The notes beneath the pieces were generated by a model that was not told the origin of the DNA, did no database searches, and saw nothing but the letters and a program-made list of their open reading frames with translations. From Avena insularis (Eukaryota > Streptophyta > Magnoliopsida > Poales > Poaceae), in contig CM042694.1 of assembly GCA_023614405.1 (NCBI GenBank), positions 478,613,392 through 478,677,391 of the forward strand: a stretch of 64,000 nt of DNA, given 5' to 3'. The position numbers were made by a program, and so were the translations under genes. Shown piece by piece: positions 1 through 11,355 of this stretch; positions within the stretch are counted from its first letter, which is position 1, and the number at the start of each line of letters is the position of its first letter.

Positions 1-1270
1 TTGTTATGTGACAATTAGTGATTAAATCTCTCATGAACTTGATGGCACACTTTACTTTCTTGCATCTAATAAACTTGAACCATTGTGCCCATCTATGTTG
101 CGTATATGCTTGTTCTTTGTAAGTTGTGAATTAGCATAACCATGCTATCATGGGGAACGCTTTCAACATTGCACTGGTACTTTGTACCTAGTTGATATCA
201 TGTTCTTTTGTCTATGGATGTCGTCGGTGTGAAATGAAAGGGGAGCTTGTAAGTCCATGGAGTTATGCATGTGTGTTAGAGAAACGCCTGGGCCGCTGGT
301 CTAATCCATGCTGACATGGTGGAAACCTGCAGCGCAACCATAACGAGCATCTATGAAGCATTCTTCTTATAAAAAAGAGATAAAGATTGAGAAAAAGAGA
401 AAAGAAAGAAAAGAGATATTAGGAAAAGAGGAAAGAGAAAATAAAGCACCATATTCCCATGGTAAATAAGAAGATTGCTGAGATGCTTGTTGTCTGCTTG
501 CCTTGTCATTTTGATATGGGGATTCTTCCGTATCATCGGGCAAGGGGTACCCCGTTGGCAGTTCTATATGATACACATATGCTTACGATGACAAGAACTT
601 ACCGGTGACTAAACTTGAGTAACATGAGGAGCGACCCTCGTATTCAAGGGACATGAGATTCTCAATTTACAACTTGTCAATGCATATCCTCATATTTTAT
701 CACTTTAACCTTAATCACCTAAACATGCCTATGATAGGGGCAATGAGAGCTGAAAGCTAATAAGTATCATAATTTTTGGGAGCTCTTTATGAAACTTGCA
801 AGACCTGCTTCCCTCTGCGAAGGGCCTTTCTTTTACTTTTTAGTTGAGTCAGTAAACCTACTCCCTTGTATCTCAACAAGTATTTTGAGTTGTTGTGTTT
901 CATTCATTCACATGATGATTTATTCAATCATGTTGCTTATGTTCCTTGCTTTGCACATTGCTCTTATCTTGATGTTTACTACTTTGAAAGCTATCATTGA
1001 AAACCAGTTATTTGTGAACTCCAGGAAATTATCAACTATCCTTCGACCAAGAGCTAAGTTTGCCATTGCCAATTATGATTTACTTTATTATCTTTATTGG
1101 GTTTCCTTTACTTATTGCAAGTAAGTTATATAATAGTGAGTTGTCTTCTATTATGATCTATGTATTGATGAATGTGATGCTTCTTTCCGTATTCTTTTAT
1201 CGACTCTTCACTCCATAAACCTGAGGCCATGTTTATTGAGCTCAGTTTCGCTTGGGGACAAGCGAAGTCT

Positions 1271-1286
1271 AAGCTTGGGGGGGAGT
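1271..1286 (+). other. Polypurine tract of element A
   Basis: A run of purines, aagcttgggggggagt, sits directly before the TG that opens the LTR. This is where plus-strand DNA synthesis would be primed, and it identifies the following LTR as the 3' copy. Confidence 0.75.
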
Positions 1287-2798
1287 TGATACGTCCATTT
1301 TGCATCACTATTCTATGTCATAATTCACTGTTATTCATTGATATATTTCATATTGAGAGGTGATACTTATGTTATTTCATCTGTTTTTGCATGGTTGATG
1401 ACTTTTGGAGCATGGACCGCTGCAGTCAGGATTCTGATGGAAAAGGTGCTGTTTGGAGGCAAAATTCGCAAAGATCAGAAAATCCGGGAAAATATACAGA
1501 AAATCCTATTTTTCCAGAAGATGAAGGAAGCCAGAATGGGGGCTGGAGATGGGCCATAGGGGGCCCACACCACCCCTGGTGCAGGCCAGCCTAGGTCGTG
1601 CCACCAGGTGGTCTGGCCGCCCTGGTCCACCCCTGGCACTCCCCTCTGGCGTATATTATGCTCCCGGAACCCTAAGACTCGGGGAGCAACCACAGAAAGA
1701 TTTCGCCACGTCTGCGGGGCGGAAAACACCGAGAGAGAAAGATCTCTCCGGGAGACAGATTTCTGCCGGGGGAATTCCTTCCCGGAGAGGGGAGATCGTC
1801 GCCATCAACACCACCATCAAGCTAGACTTCATCGGGATCATCATCATCATCACCACCATAATCACCATCAGCACCCTCATCACCATCTCCATATTGTTGT
1901 AACAATTGGGTTGAATCTTGCATAGTTCATAGGGGAAACTTTCCCGGTGTTGATTACTCTTTGTAGTTGATGCTATTGAGTGAACCATTGAATTATTGTT
2001 TATGTTCAGATTGTTATACATCATTATTCCATCTCTGATCATGATCCATATGATGCCTTGTGAGTAGTTCGTTTTGTTCTTGAGGACATGGGAGAAGCCA
2101 TGTTGTTAGTAGTGGAGTTGTGTAGAGAAAGATTCAATAGTTTGATATTTAAGTTGTTGTGTACTTCTTCTAGTGGTGTCATGTGAACGTCGACTACATG
2201 ATACTTCACCTATATGGGCCTAGGGGAATGCATTGTGTATTTGGCTACTAATCGTAGGGGTTGCCGGAGTGACAGAAACCTGAACCTCCATTAGGAAACC
2301 ATTGCACAAGGGACGTAAGGGTCTTAGAGTTTAAAGCTGTGGTTAGGTTTCTATCTTAATTACTTTCTTGTACTTATGGATGTTTGCAAGGTGTATAATC
2401 ACAAGTATGTATTAGTCCTAGGAAGGTCGGTACATTAGCACAGGTTCACCCACACAACACTTAGCAAGCTAAAGAAGATTAATCAACTATATGAAGCGAA
2501 AGCACTTGACAGTCTTCCCATGTGTCCTCGAGAATGTTTGGTCATCTTAAGTAATACAACCGGCTTGTCCTTTGCTACATAAAGGATTGGGCCACTTGCT
2601 GCATTTATTCCTACTGTCTTTTATTTACTCATACTTTGTTTACTTGCTTTATCAAAAACCCCTAAAAATCTGTTTGCTAAGTATTTGCAGAGAATTCCTG
2701 ATCCATACCACTAGCCAGCACCTTTTGCTCCTCGTTGGGTTCGACACTCTTACTTATCGAAAATACTGCGATACACCCCCTATACTTGTGGGTCATCA
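1287..2798 (+). repeat. 3' LTR of element A
   Basis: This 1512-bp repeat opens with TGATACGTCC and closes with GGGTCATCA. A second copy in reverse orientation lies at 21788-23296 as a solo LTR, which fixes both ends. A TATA-like gtatatta (about 1645) lies ahead of 'ccctaag', a likely promoter region. A (CAT/CAC)-rich microsatellite at about 1803-1895 produces a spurious histidine-rich reading frame. Confidence 0.88.
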
Positions 2799-3703
2799 GA
2801 GAGCACATATTCTCCAATCGCTGAAGCTACAGCTAAGGATGCCACTGTAAAAGGGAAGCAACTAGTGGAGGGAGCAGATGAAGTGGCAACAAAAAACAAC
2901 CAAGTGGGAACTTCCATGCCCTGAACAACCAAGTTGGGAGCACAAACGACGGCTAGAGCTTCATCTGTACCTCTGGCTGGTGTGCCTGCTATGCCTCTGA
3001 CTCCTCCGGCACTGAGTTTGGATGATCTTGTCCGACAAGCAGATGTTATTTATAACAATGCCAGGACCTTCCCGATGCATATGCCACCGTAGCAAACTAT
3101 CTCAAGATTATTTGCATCGTGAGTCTTGGACCTTTACATTTCACTTTATAATATATCCCATTGTAGCCCCCGAGCTCTTAGGCGGAAAACCATAAGTTAT
3201 TGGCATGAGTGCTCCAAAAAGAACTAAGTGTAAAATTTGATAGTGCAGCCCCCGAGTTTCTAGGTAGAATGAATAATTCCGACTAGATACTCTAAGAGAA
3301 GCATACATAGGTTCAAATCTGATACTGTAGTCACCGATCCTCTAGGAGAAACTGGAAAAGATCCGGCTAGATGCTCTAGAGAAACAAAGCATGTTCCTTG
3401 TGCGGAATAAGAATTACCGGAGGAAGGCCTCCAGTCATGGGTTTGCCAAGCTTCAAAAAGAACTGGATCTTGAAAAGGGTAAAACAGCCTTTCTGAAGGA
3501 ACAGATAAAAAACGACAAGCATTTGTTCTCTTCGGACATCTCCCTGGTCCATTATTTGTAGCTATTTCGTCCGAATACTCATAATGCTTCACTATTCCGA
3601 CTTGTAGAAGCTATTGCGAAGGCTAAAAGCATTGTTGAACAATCCAAGTACATCCAAGAACTGGATGGTGAGAACAAGATCCTGAAGAAAGACCTGGCTA
3701 AAG

Positions 3704-5310
3704 CTATCTGATGCACTCGACGATCGACGTAGAGCTCGTTGGGAACCCCAAGAGGAAGGTATGATGAGCACAGCAGCAAGTTTTCCCTCAGTTATGAAAC
3801 CAAGGTTTAATCGAACCAGTAGGAGCAAGGAAACACCCCAAAGGTGTTACTAGCTGAGCTTTGGTAGGGCGCACTACCGGTGCTAGTAGCAACGTGGAGA
3901 CCTGCACAACACAACCACAAAACTTTGTCCCCAACTTGCGATGAGGTTGTCAATCTCACCGTGTTTTGCGGAAAACAAAGGATTAAACGTATCGAATGGA
4001 AAGAAGTAAAAGTTTGCAGAAAGTAAACACAAAGCAGTAAACAGTTGTAGATTGTATGTAAAGAAAAAGGACCGGCATCCATAGTTCACTAGAGGTGGCT
4101 CTCCTTAGATAGATAACATGCTGGGTGAACAAATTACAGCGCGGCAATTGACAAACACCGAGAAAGCAATACATGCATATACTAATCATCTTGACTCCTT
4201 TAAGACTTGATTGGGCATTACAACATAATACATAGACCACCATCCAACTTCATCTATGACTAATAATCCACCTTCAGGTTATCATCCGAACCCCCTCTAG
4301 TATTAAGTTGCAAGCAACAGATTATTGTTTTACGAACTGCGTGTAAAGTAAAAAATACGATTGTTCTATGAATAAAGGATTGCTGTTTTCTCCCTAGTAG
4401 CAATAGCACATCTAGTACCTTAGAGATTTCTGTCACTTCCCCAGATTACCAGAGGCATGAACCCACTATCGAGCATAAATACTAACTCTTGGAGTTGCTA
4501 GCATCTACTTGGCCAAGATAGCTACTAACAACGCAAAGCATGCAAGATCTCAAATAACAAAGACATGATAGAATCAATAATCAATCTGAAATAGCATCTC
4601 AATATCCATCGGATCCTCGCAAACACAACATGTATGAATTACAAATAGATGATCTTGATCATGAACGGAGCTCACAAGATCTAAACATGAAAGCACAAAG
4701 GAGGAGAAACCAGCCATCTAGCTACTACATGGATCCGTAGTCCAAGGATGAACTACTCACGCATCACACCGGAGGCTTGCATGGTGATGAAGAAGGCCTC
4801 CAGGGTGAATTCCCCTCTCTGGTAGGGTGCCGGGAAGAGCTTCAGATCCCTCCCGATCTAGGGATGGAGATGGCGGCAGCTACAGACTCTTTCGTGGATT
4901 TTTGATCGGGTACTTAGTATTTTCGTTCCGAGGGCAATATATAGGCGGAAGGAGAGGCCGAGGGGGGGACGGGAGCGGCCACACCACCCCCTGGTGCGGG
5001 CCAGGCCTGGCCGCACGGCCAGGTGGTGTGGTGGCTCCCTAGCCCTTCTCCGTCTCGTATTCTGGCACTTGATCACTTCCAGAAAAATAGGCACTTTGGC
5101 TTTTGTCCCATCCAATTCCGAGAATATTCATTTTCTGACTTTCCTAGAACCAAAAACAGCAGAAAAAGCAGTAATCGTGGCTCTTGTTAATAGCTTAGTC
5201 CAAGAAATCATATGAAAAGTACTCCAAAGTTGGAACAAAACACAAGAAAGTGGATAAAACCAAGCATGGAACATCAAAAATTATAGATACATTTGCAATG
5301 TATCACTATC
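3704..5310. repeat. Target site duplications of the G-family solo LTR
   Basis: The pentamer ctatc occurs at 3704-3708 and again at 5306-5310, directly flanking the TG...CA ends. It shows that a full element inserted here and later lost its interior and one LTR by LTR-LTR recombination. Confidence 0.9.
3709..5305 (-). repeat. Solo LTR of the G family
   Basis: This 1597-bp sequence is the reverse-orientation counterpart of the LTRs of G (28148-29773 and 34155-35784). It includes the shared start (tgatacattgcaaatgtatc on the minus strand) and the GC-rich central part. No primer site, polypurine tract or internal sequence is attached. Its minus-strand end lacks the extra 33 bp found at the ends of the G LTRs. 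Confidence 0.9.
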
Positions 5311-6147
5311 AAAGAGCATGAAGATACGATGAAGTCCATGTAAGTATCTGCAAACACCGAGAAGGAATGCATGAAGAACGAAATTGAAGATCTCAAGGAA
5401 CGAAACCAAGTTACCGCAGAGCAGAATTGTCGGGGCCTTGAGATGTTCAAGAAACTTTAGACGAAGCATGACGTCTTGGTGGAGACATGCCAACAAGCTG
5501 AAACCAGCATCTTTGGTAACTTTCTTCTGTCTTTCTCAAATTTTGTAAGTCGGATATTTTATATTACTACAATACTCATGACCTTTGTTTCTTACAAAAA
5601 ACATAGCCCCCATTGGTTTAACCAACATGGGTGAAGATGCTACGGATTCAAATGAATTCATGATTCTTGCCAGCAACTTCATCAATATTGCCATCACCTA
5701 GGCCAAGGAGATAGCTCAGCCCCAGGACATTAACATCAAGGCGACAGACTCTATAACCAAGTACTAGGAAATCCTCCCCCGAGCCCCCGAGAATATAAAG
5801 AGCTGGAAAGCATCCTCCATTCGGCCTAGCGCTAGGATGGCCTTGTCCTTGGTGAAAGCACACTACGACGAGGCTGACATGGTTTGGTAACCTCCGGTAT
5901 GCTGAATATCAATGAGGAAGACAACAAGATTGATAGCACTGCTATGTGGAATTCCCTCGCCGGCTACGATTCCAAGGTTGCCAAGCTAGTCAAGGTTGAT
6001 GTCTTCATGCCTGCCGAGGAGATGGACAATGATCAACCGGCATCATATTCCTCCTTCAAGATCGTCACCAACCTTGATGATATGTCCAAGGTTGCTTCTC
6101 CCGATGCCGATGATGCAACATCAAAGTCACCTGCAGCAGAGCCATAA

Positions 6148-6684
6148 AACACTTTGATGTATTAAATGTGTTTCTGTCATTTTGAATGTATGTAGAAAAA
6201 CAATGTAGAAGTAAGGAGGAAAACTTGGCTACAAGCCTCCTGCTACTTATCTATGTCCGACATGTAAATATTTTTAATCAAGTGCTGGCTTATCCATTAA
6301 TCTGGTTCTTATGCTTGACCTTTCGTGAGACAGAAAACTTGCAGCACAGAACCATGTTCTCAAGTGATGATGCTTAATAGCACTGTCTAGAACCTAATAA
6401 AAAAATCACCGGCTTTGGGTGCCGAAATGTCACTACTCTAGAATCCACATAAAAACGACAAAAAATGTGTAGACTAGAAAACTTATGCTAAAGCCTCTAA
6501 GCAGAATTTTTACAAGCGCAAATGCAAACTTGCGCAAAAAGGGTTTATACGGTCTAAAAATGAACACTAAAGGAGGTAAAAGACTCAGGAAATATTAGTG
6601 AACCAAATGCTTTATTTCATTGATCATACAAGGTGATTATTACATAATAGAAAATATGCTAACTATAAAAGGGACGTAGATGTG
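6148..6684. other. Spacer between antisense gene and integrase end in C
   Basis: About 0.5 kb of AT-rich sequence separates the convergent 3' ends of the antisense gene (plus) and pol (minus). I see no coding frame, repeat or terminator that I can support. Confidence 0.4.
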
Positions 6685-7012
6685 CTATGTTCCATGGCTG
6701 ATCAGTCTCCAGATAATCATCATCGGGTCACATCGCTTATGGTTGCGATCTTTTCCTAGCCTATATTTCAACTCGTGAATATCGATGAGGTAATAGGAAC
6801 CATTGAGCAGCACTTTTATTATGACGAACGGTCCTTCCTAAGGCGGGGATAGTTTGTGTGACTTTTTCTGCTTGAAGCGAAGCACAAGATCCCCCTCTTT
6901 AAACGAGTGATGCCTAATGCAGCGACTATGGTAGTTGCGTATCTTGTGCTGATACATGGCGGATCTCTGGCATGCCAAGACGTGTTCTTCCTCGAGAAGG
7001 TCCACAAATAAG
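6685..7012 (-). pseudogene. Integrase C-terminal fragment of element C
   Basis: The minus strand translates to the end of a Tat-type integrase: a helix with …YQHKIRNYHSR…, then …FKEGDLVLRFKQKK…LSPP*EGPFVI…, ending at a stop at 6685-6687. The same segment in E lies at 53250-53630 (…YQQSLHNYHSRRLRP…FVEGDLVLRLKQ…WEGPYVI…). One internal stop is seen. The catalytic core upstream is absent because the sequence passes into element H at about 7012. Confidence 0.75.
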
Positions 7013-7322
7013 CGTCTGGATTCTTCAGCATCATCTTCATCGTATATTCTCTAACTCCAGGATTAGGGAATTCTATTGGTTGTTTAAAAAATTCAGAACT
7101 TGGAGCACTATACTCTCTAAGAGTTTTCTCAGGTTTCATGTGAGTTGTCCTATAAATAGACATGATTTCCATAATATCACTCAGGTTTTCAACTTCAACT
7201 TTATTCGATCTAAAATGTTTTTCAATAATTTCTTCGCGCCTCTGAGGAGGCACCTGCTCAATATAGTCCGGTAGATAGGTCCTACCAGAGCATGTAGATC
7301 CTTTATCTCCTAGGGAGAACAT
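7013..7322 (-). pseudogene. Leader-proximal reading frame of H (unrecognised)
   Basis: About 103 residues from a minus-strand ATG at 7322 read MFSLGDKGSTCSGRTYLPDY… into …KNPDAYLW before the frame crosses into integrase sequence of C. This could be the N-terminus of an Athila-type gag by position, but I do not recognise it and B has nothing clearly similar. The open frame running on to 6819 is a chimera of two elements. Confidence 0.35.
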
Positions 7323-7373
7323 TTTGTAGTAGCAACACCTGAAATGTCAAAACACAAACACTTAGAGCTTAGC

Positions 7374-7391
7374 TCCCCAGCAACGGCGCCA
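7374..7391 (-). other. Primer binding site of H
   Basis: The minus strand reads TGGCGCCGTTGCTGGGGA, ten bases after the LTR end. It matches the 3' end of plant tRNA-Asp as used by Athila elements, with one mismatch. Confidence 0.8.
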
Positions 7392-7401
7392 GAAAATATC
7401 T

Positions 7402-8836
7402 TGATGTCTGACAGTGCACAGATTGTTTGTAGCTAGTTTCGAAGTATAGATATCGATCCCACAGGGAGCCCAAAGGTAAGTGTTTATGTGTGAAGTCTCT
7501 ATCACACCCAAAGTTGTCACAGGTCTTCGAGTGAATTGACTACAAGTGTTGTAATAAGAATGGAGTTTTGATTAAATGGGATTTATATAAATAGAACTAA
7601 AACGTAAACTTCAGAAATATTAAGCATGAAAGTAAAGAACGGCTTGGTTGTTTGCTGTTTTCTGCAGATGGCAAAAGAAGGCGCGGGGAGATTCAGTTCA
7701 TGGTGATAGTGAATGTGCCAGGTGGACGAATGATAAATGTAACAATTATAATCTTATAAGCATATGTGTAGGCGAGCAACCCATAATTAGCCGGAACTCC
7801 TCTTGATAGATTTCATCCCAACTTCAATAATCCTACTAGTCTGTTACCAAACCCATGGTCACACACTAGACGATTAAGACCCTTCAGGTCGCTTAGCGAT
7901 TAAGCTCCTTGGATCAGACTAATGCAATAAGCACGATGGTTCCTTGTTATCCTCGAGTCTACTAGTTTTCCATTGATATCCCCTTGTCAATCGAGGGTCG
8001 CCGTTCTGCTAGCGAACAAGATCCTATCTATGTATAACAAAGCATTATGTTGTCTGGGCCCTTAATTGGACAACAAGCATTAGGCATCCCACAGATAGTC
8101 AAACACACTTAATATAGTAATTAGAATCAATCACAAGATAATGGAAAATATATGAAGGCACATCACATCTCACCAATCCCCTACATCTCCCACGCCCAAG
8201 GAACTTACTCACACATGAGAGAAGAACGGATCATCGATATAATTAAATAAAAGTAATTCTTGTTGATATTACCGTGGAGATCCACGATAAGAATAGAAAA
8301 GTATCCAACACAATTCAAGATAGGAAGAAACAATCTCAAACCCTAGTCTTGCATGGTCAAGATCCCTATCTCTCTCAAGTACAAGTAATGGATATGGAGG
8401 TGTATTGGCTAGGAGGTCGAAGATCGTGGAGCGAGATGAAGAACGTCTTCCTCTTCTTCTCTAGATCTCTTCTTTCTCCCTTCTGGATGGGATGGTGGCT
8501 GATGTGTTGTGTTTTTGCGTATGGCCTCTTCATGGAAGTTGTCCCTTTTGACAAGACAGAGGCGGCGGCAGCTATACGGCGGGAACTATATGGTCGAAAA
8601 AATGTTCCCATTGTATAGTTGCTCATTAAAGCCTTTGTATGCTCCCTTCGAGTCCTTCCAAAGAGAGACTTGCTTGTTTTCGCCTGAATATTGTGTTTCT
8701 CTAGTTAAAACCTTCTGTTGACATTCAGAACTTGAAACACACATCAAACCAAGTTTTCTTCGCTACCGAATTACTAGCGTTAGGTAAATCTAGAAAATGC
8801 TCAAATCCGGGAGAAAACCATCAATAAAAACCATCA
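7402..8836 (-). repeat. 5' LTR of H
   Basis: About 1435 bp, close to the 1418 bp of B's 5' LTR, starting tgatgtctgacag on the plus strand. It carries one copy of the palindromic 'caactata…gggaa…tatagtt' motif at about 8560-8630 that recurs in B. The outer end is uncertain by about 13 bp because 'accatca' occurs twice (ending 8823 or 8836). Confidence 0.7.
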
Positions 8837-8841
8837 AAAAT

Positions 8842-9203
8842 GTGTCGAATCTCATAGCTATCAGTAACCTAGCTAGATCCTTGCCTATGACTTGTCATTT
8901 TTCATCACCTAAGCATCATAGAGGTTGTTTAACCAGTTTTGCTTTAGGATCGATGTTTAAGTTGTTCTCGGCAAGTTCCCTAGGTACACCCTTCATGTTG
9001 GCAGGTTGCCAGGCGAAGATGTCAATATTCTCACAGAGGAACTCGACAAGCGCGCTTTCCTATTTGGGATCTAGGTCTCTACCAATGGAGGTGGTCTCGG
9101 AGGAATCACCTTCCACAAGTTACACCAACTTGGTATTGATGAGGGGTTCAGAGTCAGAAATCTGCTTCTTCGAAGTCGGCATCTTCGAGGCGTCGACCTG
9201 GCG
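8842..9203 (-). pseudogene. Start of reverse transcriptase, element C
   Basis: The minus strand translates to the segment that precedes the RT fingers in Tat elements (…FLCENIDIFAWQPANMKG…, …RELAENNLNIDPKAK…, …GKDLARLLIA). The same segment in E lies in 63512-64000. Homology stops at about 8850, where the LTR of H begins. One stop is present. No catalytic residue remains. Confidence 0.65.
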
Positions 9204-9596
9204 CTAGATCTCCTTGAACTCTTCACCAGAGTGGACGGCTTCGGCAAAGGTGTCTTCACTCAGCTCGCACTCCATTGCCTTGTTGAAGTTTATGGCAATG
9301 CTGATGATGCTGTTTGGTCCAGGTATCTTGAGCTTGTTGTAGAAAAAACATGGCCTAGTGTGGAAGGCGTGTAATATGCTGTGTCCAAATATGACGTGAT
9401 ACACGCTCCTGAAGGGCACCACTTCAAAGGTCATGCGCTCTTGGCGGTAACTGTTAACATCACCAAAGGCGATCAGAAGGGTAATGTAGCCAAGGGACTG
9501 AGCTTGCTGGCCAGGAATGATGCCATGGATCGTGGTTTTTCTCCTCCTTAGCTGAGTCTCCGTCGAGTTCATCTTGTGCAGCGTATCAAAGTACAT
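9204..9596 (-). pseudogene. Aspartic protease region, element C
   Basis: The frame of 130 residues reads MYFDTLHKMNSTETQ…, …HGIIPGQQAQSLG…, …FGDVNSYRQERMTFEVV…, …YHVIFGHSILHAF…, the conserved body of the Tat-type retroviral-like protease and its linker. The catalytic D-G-G-S stretch should lie just upstream. There the sequence gives V-E-C-K followed by a one-base frameshift, so the active site is lost. Processing of the Gag-Pol polyprotein would have been its job. Confidence 0.7.
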
Positions 9597-10246
9597 AATG
9601 TTGATGCTGCTTACACTCCACGAGGTACTTGGTGAACTCGCTGCCGTTGATCAGAGGGTTGATGACCATGGCATATTGGTTCTCTATTGGGATGAGGTCT
9701 GGGTGATCCTCTCTATCCTCCAAGAGGTTATCTAGGCCAGGACGGTAGGGGTACCAAGGAAGGTGTGGTAGACTGGAGCCTTTTCTCAAATGGATTTTTA
9801 CCTTTGCCATCGCCATTGTCGGCGTGTTTGGGGTCCATTTCTTCATCCATATCATCTGAATCCTTGGAATCTTCCTCCTTCTTCTTCCCCTTGCCCTTTC
9901 CACGTGGTCTATTCTTCCATCTTCACTTGTAGCTGGACTCGGGGTCTTCCTTGAGGTTGTTGAAAAACTTGCATTGGCGGTTGGTATGAGTGGCTTTACC
10001 ATTTGCATTAAGATGGACGAAACATGGCATATCATGGTACTCCTTGTGCGTCTGGAGAACATAGGGTGCTGCGGGTGTAGAATCACTCTGCTGTTGTCCA
10101 TGACCAGCCCCCCTGCCACGACCATGTTGTCCGCTTTTGCCTCTACCAGCGATAGTCATGGCAACCATGTTGGCTGTTTGATTGTCTTCTGGTGGATTCT
10201 TCCACTTGTTGTTGTTGTTCTTCTTCGCCTGGTTAGGGATGGCCAC
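9597..10246 (-). pseudogene. Gag C-terminus and gag-protease linker, element C
   Basis: Two overlapping minus-strand frames (9923-10246, 9586-10125) cover a basic Gly/Arg/Gln-rich segment and a half zinc knuckle (…FVHLNANGKATHTNRQC…, with C and H spacing typical of this family). A Glu/Lys/Asp-rich linker then runs up to '…AMVINPLINGSEFTK'. Frameshifts occur near 10200 and 9925. The Gly/Arg-rich and zinc-like parts fit nucleic-acid binding by the nucleocapsid. Confidence 0.6.
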
Positions 10247-11022
10247 TTCAGGTAACGACCTGTGAGCATCATCGGCGGCATGTCAAATTCGCTTGCCTTG
10301 GCAATCATTGTGGTGAGATCAAGCTTGCCCTTGTCCTGAGTGCGCTTCAGCGTATTCTGGAGCAGAGACTCCCTTTCCAGACCATCGATGAAGGCGGGCA
10401 TAGCAGTTTGATCGTGTACTCCCACGCATGAATATTTCATGTGGAGCCAACGGCATAGGTAGTTCCGAGACGATTCATCCTTCTCCTTTACACACCGCTG
10501 TAGGTCACCGATGGTGCAAGGACATTTGTATGTACTCTCGAAATTCTTGGTTAATGCTTCATGCATGTCCAACCAATTGTAGATTGACTTTTCCGGCTAG
10601 TCGTCGATCCATTGTCGGGCAGTGCCAGAGAGCATTAGCGGGAGGTACTTGACGGCGACGTTCGGGTTTCCCCCTGCGATTGCTATCACTTCGCGGTATT
10701 CCTGCAACCACGTGGCTGGCCTGGCAGTGCTTTCATAGGGCTTGATGGTCTTGTCAATATGGAGGCCCCTAGGGTAAGTTGTGGCCCGAATAACCGGTCC
10801 AAAGCAATGTGGCCCCAAGTATGGCTCTTCACGGGCTTCATGGATCCTATCAAGGAGTGAACATGCATCATTTGGCTCCGGTTGTTGCTTGTGCTGATCT
10901 CCGCCATGGGGAGGAGAAATATGGCGCCAGCCATGAGACCTACATGATCCACCGTCATGGTGGATGCTGGGTGGCGGTGGGTTAGCCTTCTTGTTGCTCC
11001 CTCCATGCGAATCGTCATGCAT
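10156..11022 (-). pseudogene. Main gag (capsid) of element C
   Basis: One frame of 289 codons is interrupted only by an in-frame TAG at 10597-10599. It contains the retrotransposon gag core: …FGPVIRATTYPRGLHIDK…, …ATWLQEYREVIAIAGGN…, …YLPLMLSGTARQWIDD, then …NWLDMHEALTKNFESTYK…, …DESSRNYLCRW…, …AFIDGLERESLLQNTL…. It would form the virus-like particle shell in the cytoplasm. The N-terminal part is Pro/His/Gly-rich and low in complexity. The second half is related to the gag-like domain upstream at 11931-12700. Confidence 0.75.
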
Positions 11023-11355
11023 ATCGCGGTTTCTTGTCGGACGCAGAGCTTCCTTGTATGGCCTGCTCCATTGTCTGTCATTGAGGCTGCTCTCCCTCGT
11101 CGCTTATAACGATGCCGCCTTGACGGTGTCTAGGAGGTGGTACGCTCGTACGGTGGCACGGCGTTGGCACTCATGATGTCAGGATTGCGGGGGAGGCAGT
11201 GGTGAGCGATGGGGGTTAGCCTTGTCTCTGTTGCCGGAGGATACTGGGATGGCGTCAGTCATGTTGTGTGCGTCCCTCCGCCTTCGTTCTGTGGAACCTG
11301 TGCGAGATCCGACATCGGGAGGAGATCTTCGTCTGTGCTAGTTTTTCAAGCTAGA

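Larger units (their letters stand above)
1..2798 (+). mobile_element. Element A: Athila-type gypsy retrotransposon, 3' part
   Basis: The window opens inside the 3' non-coding region of an LTR retrotransposon, followed by a polypurine tract and a complete 3' LTR. Positions 1-1286 carry no credible coding frame but match the 3' regions of G (33240-34154) and F (49500-49870, reversed) over long stretches, for example around 150-330. The LTR is of a different family from those of G and F. No RT or integrase is visible. The element sits in the antisense gene of element C. The presumed right target duplication is gagag at 2799-2803, but the left copy is outside the window. Confidence 0.85.
2804..6147 (+). 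pseudogene. Antisense additional gene of element C (degenerate, with an inserted solo LTR)
   Basis: Coding remnants run opposite to gag-pol. About 3395-3703 and 5311-5515 translate to charged coiled-coil-like sequence (…ELDGENKILKKDLAK… / …KNEIEDLKERNQ…) that is continuous once the solo LTR and one TSD are removed. About 5607-6147 gives the C-terminal part. Its last 87 residues (5884-6147) are an open frame ending in a Ser/Ala/Pro-rich acidic tail. An intron-like gap with GT at 5516 and AG at 5606 separates two coding blocks. Several stops show that it is dead. Antisense genes downstream of pol are known in Tat elements such as maize Grande. Their function is unknown. Confidence 0.6.
7013..8836 (-). 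mobile_element. Element H: damaged Athila-type element (5' LTR and leader only)
   Basis: On the minus strand this is a complete LTR, a primer site and about 360 bp of leader, ending abruptly against the integrase fragment of C. The LTR end next to the primer site matches that of B, including the 'ctccctgtgggatcgatatct' stretch. The rest of H and the middle of C's pol are both missing, so one deletion probably removed them together after H had inserted. Confidence 0.7.

Noticed and set aside
789..1124. 111-codon hydrophobic frame in the A 3' region
   Set aside because: The corresponding regions of G and F do not keep this frame, and it lies in a non-coding part of the element.
1608..1925. Histidine-rich open frame (105 codons) in the A LTR
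   Set aside because: It is the translation of a CAT/CAC microsatellite inside an LTR. The mirror-image copy at 22657-22910 gives unrelated frames.
6819..7322. 167-codon minus-strand ORF as a gene
   Set aside because: It crosses the H/C junction and reads C integrase sequence in the wrong frame.
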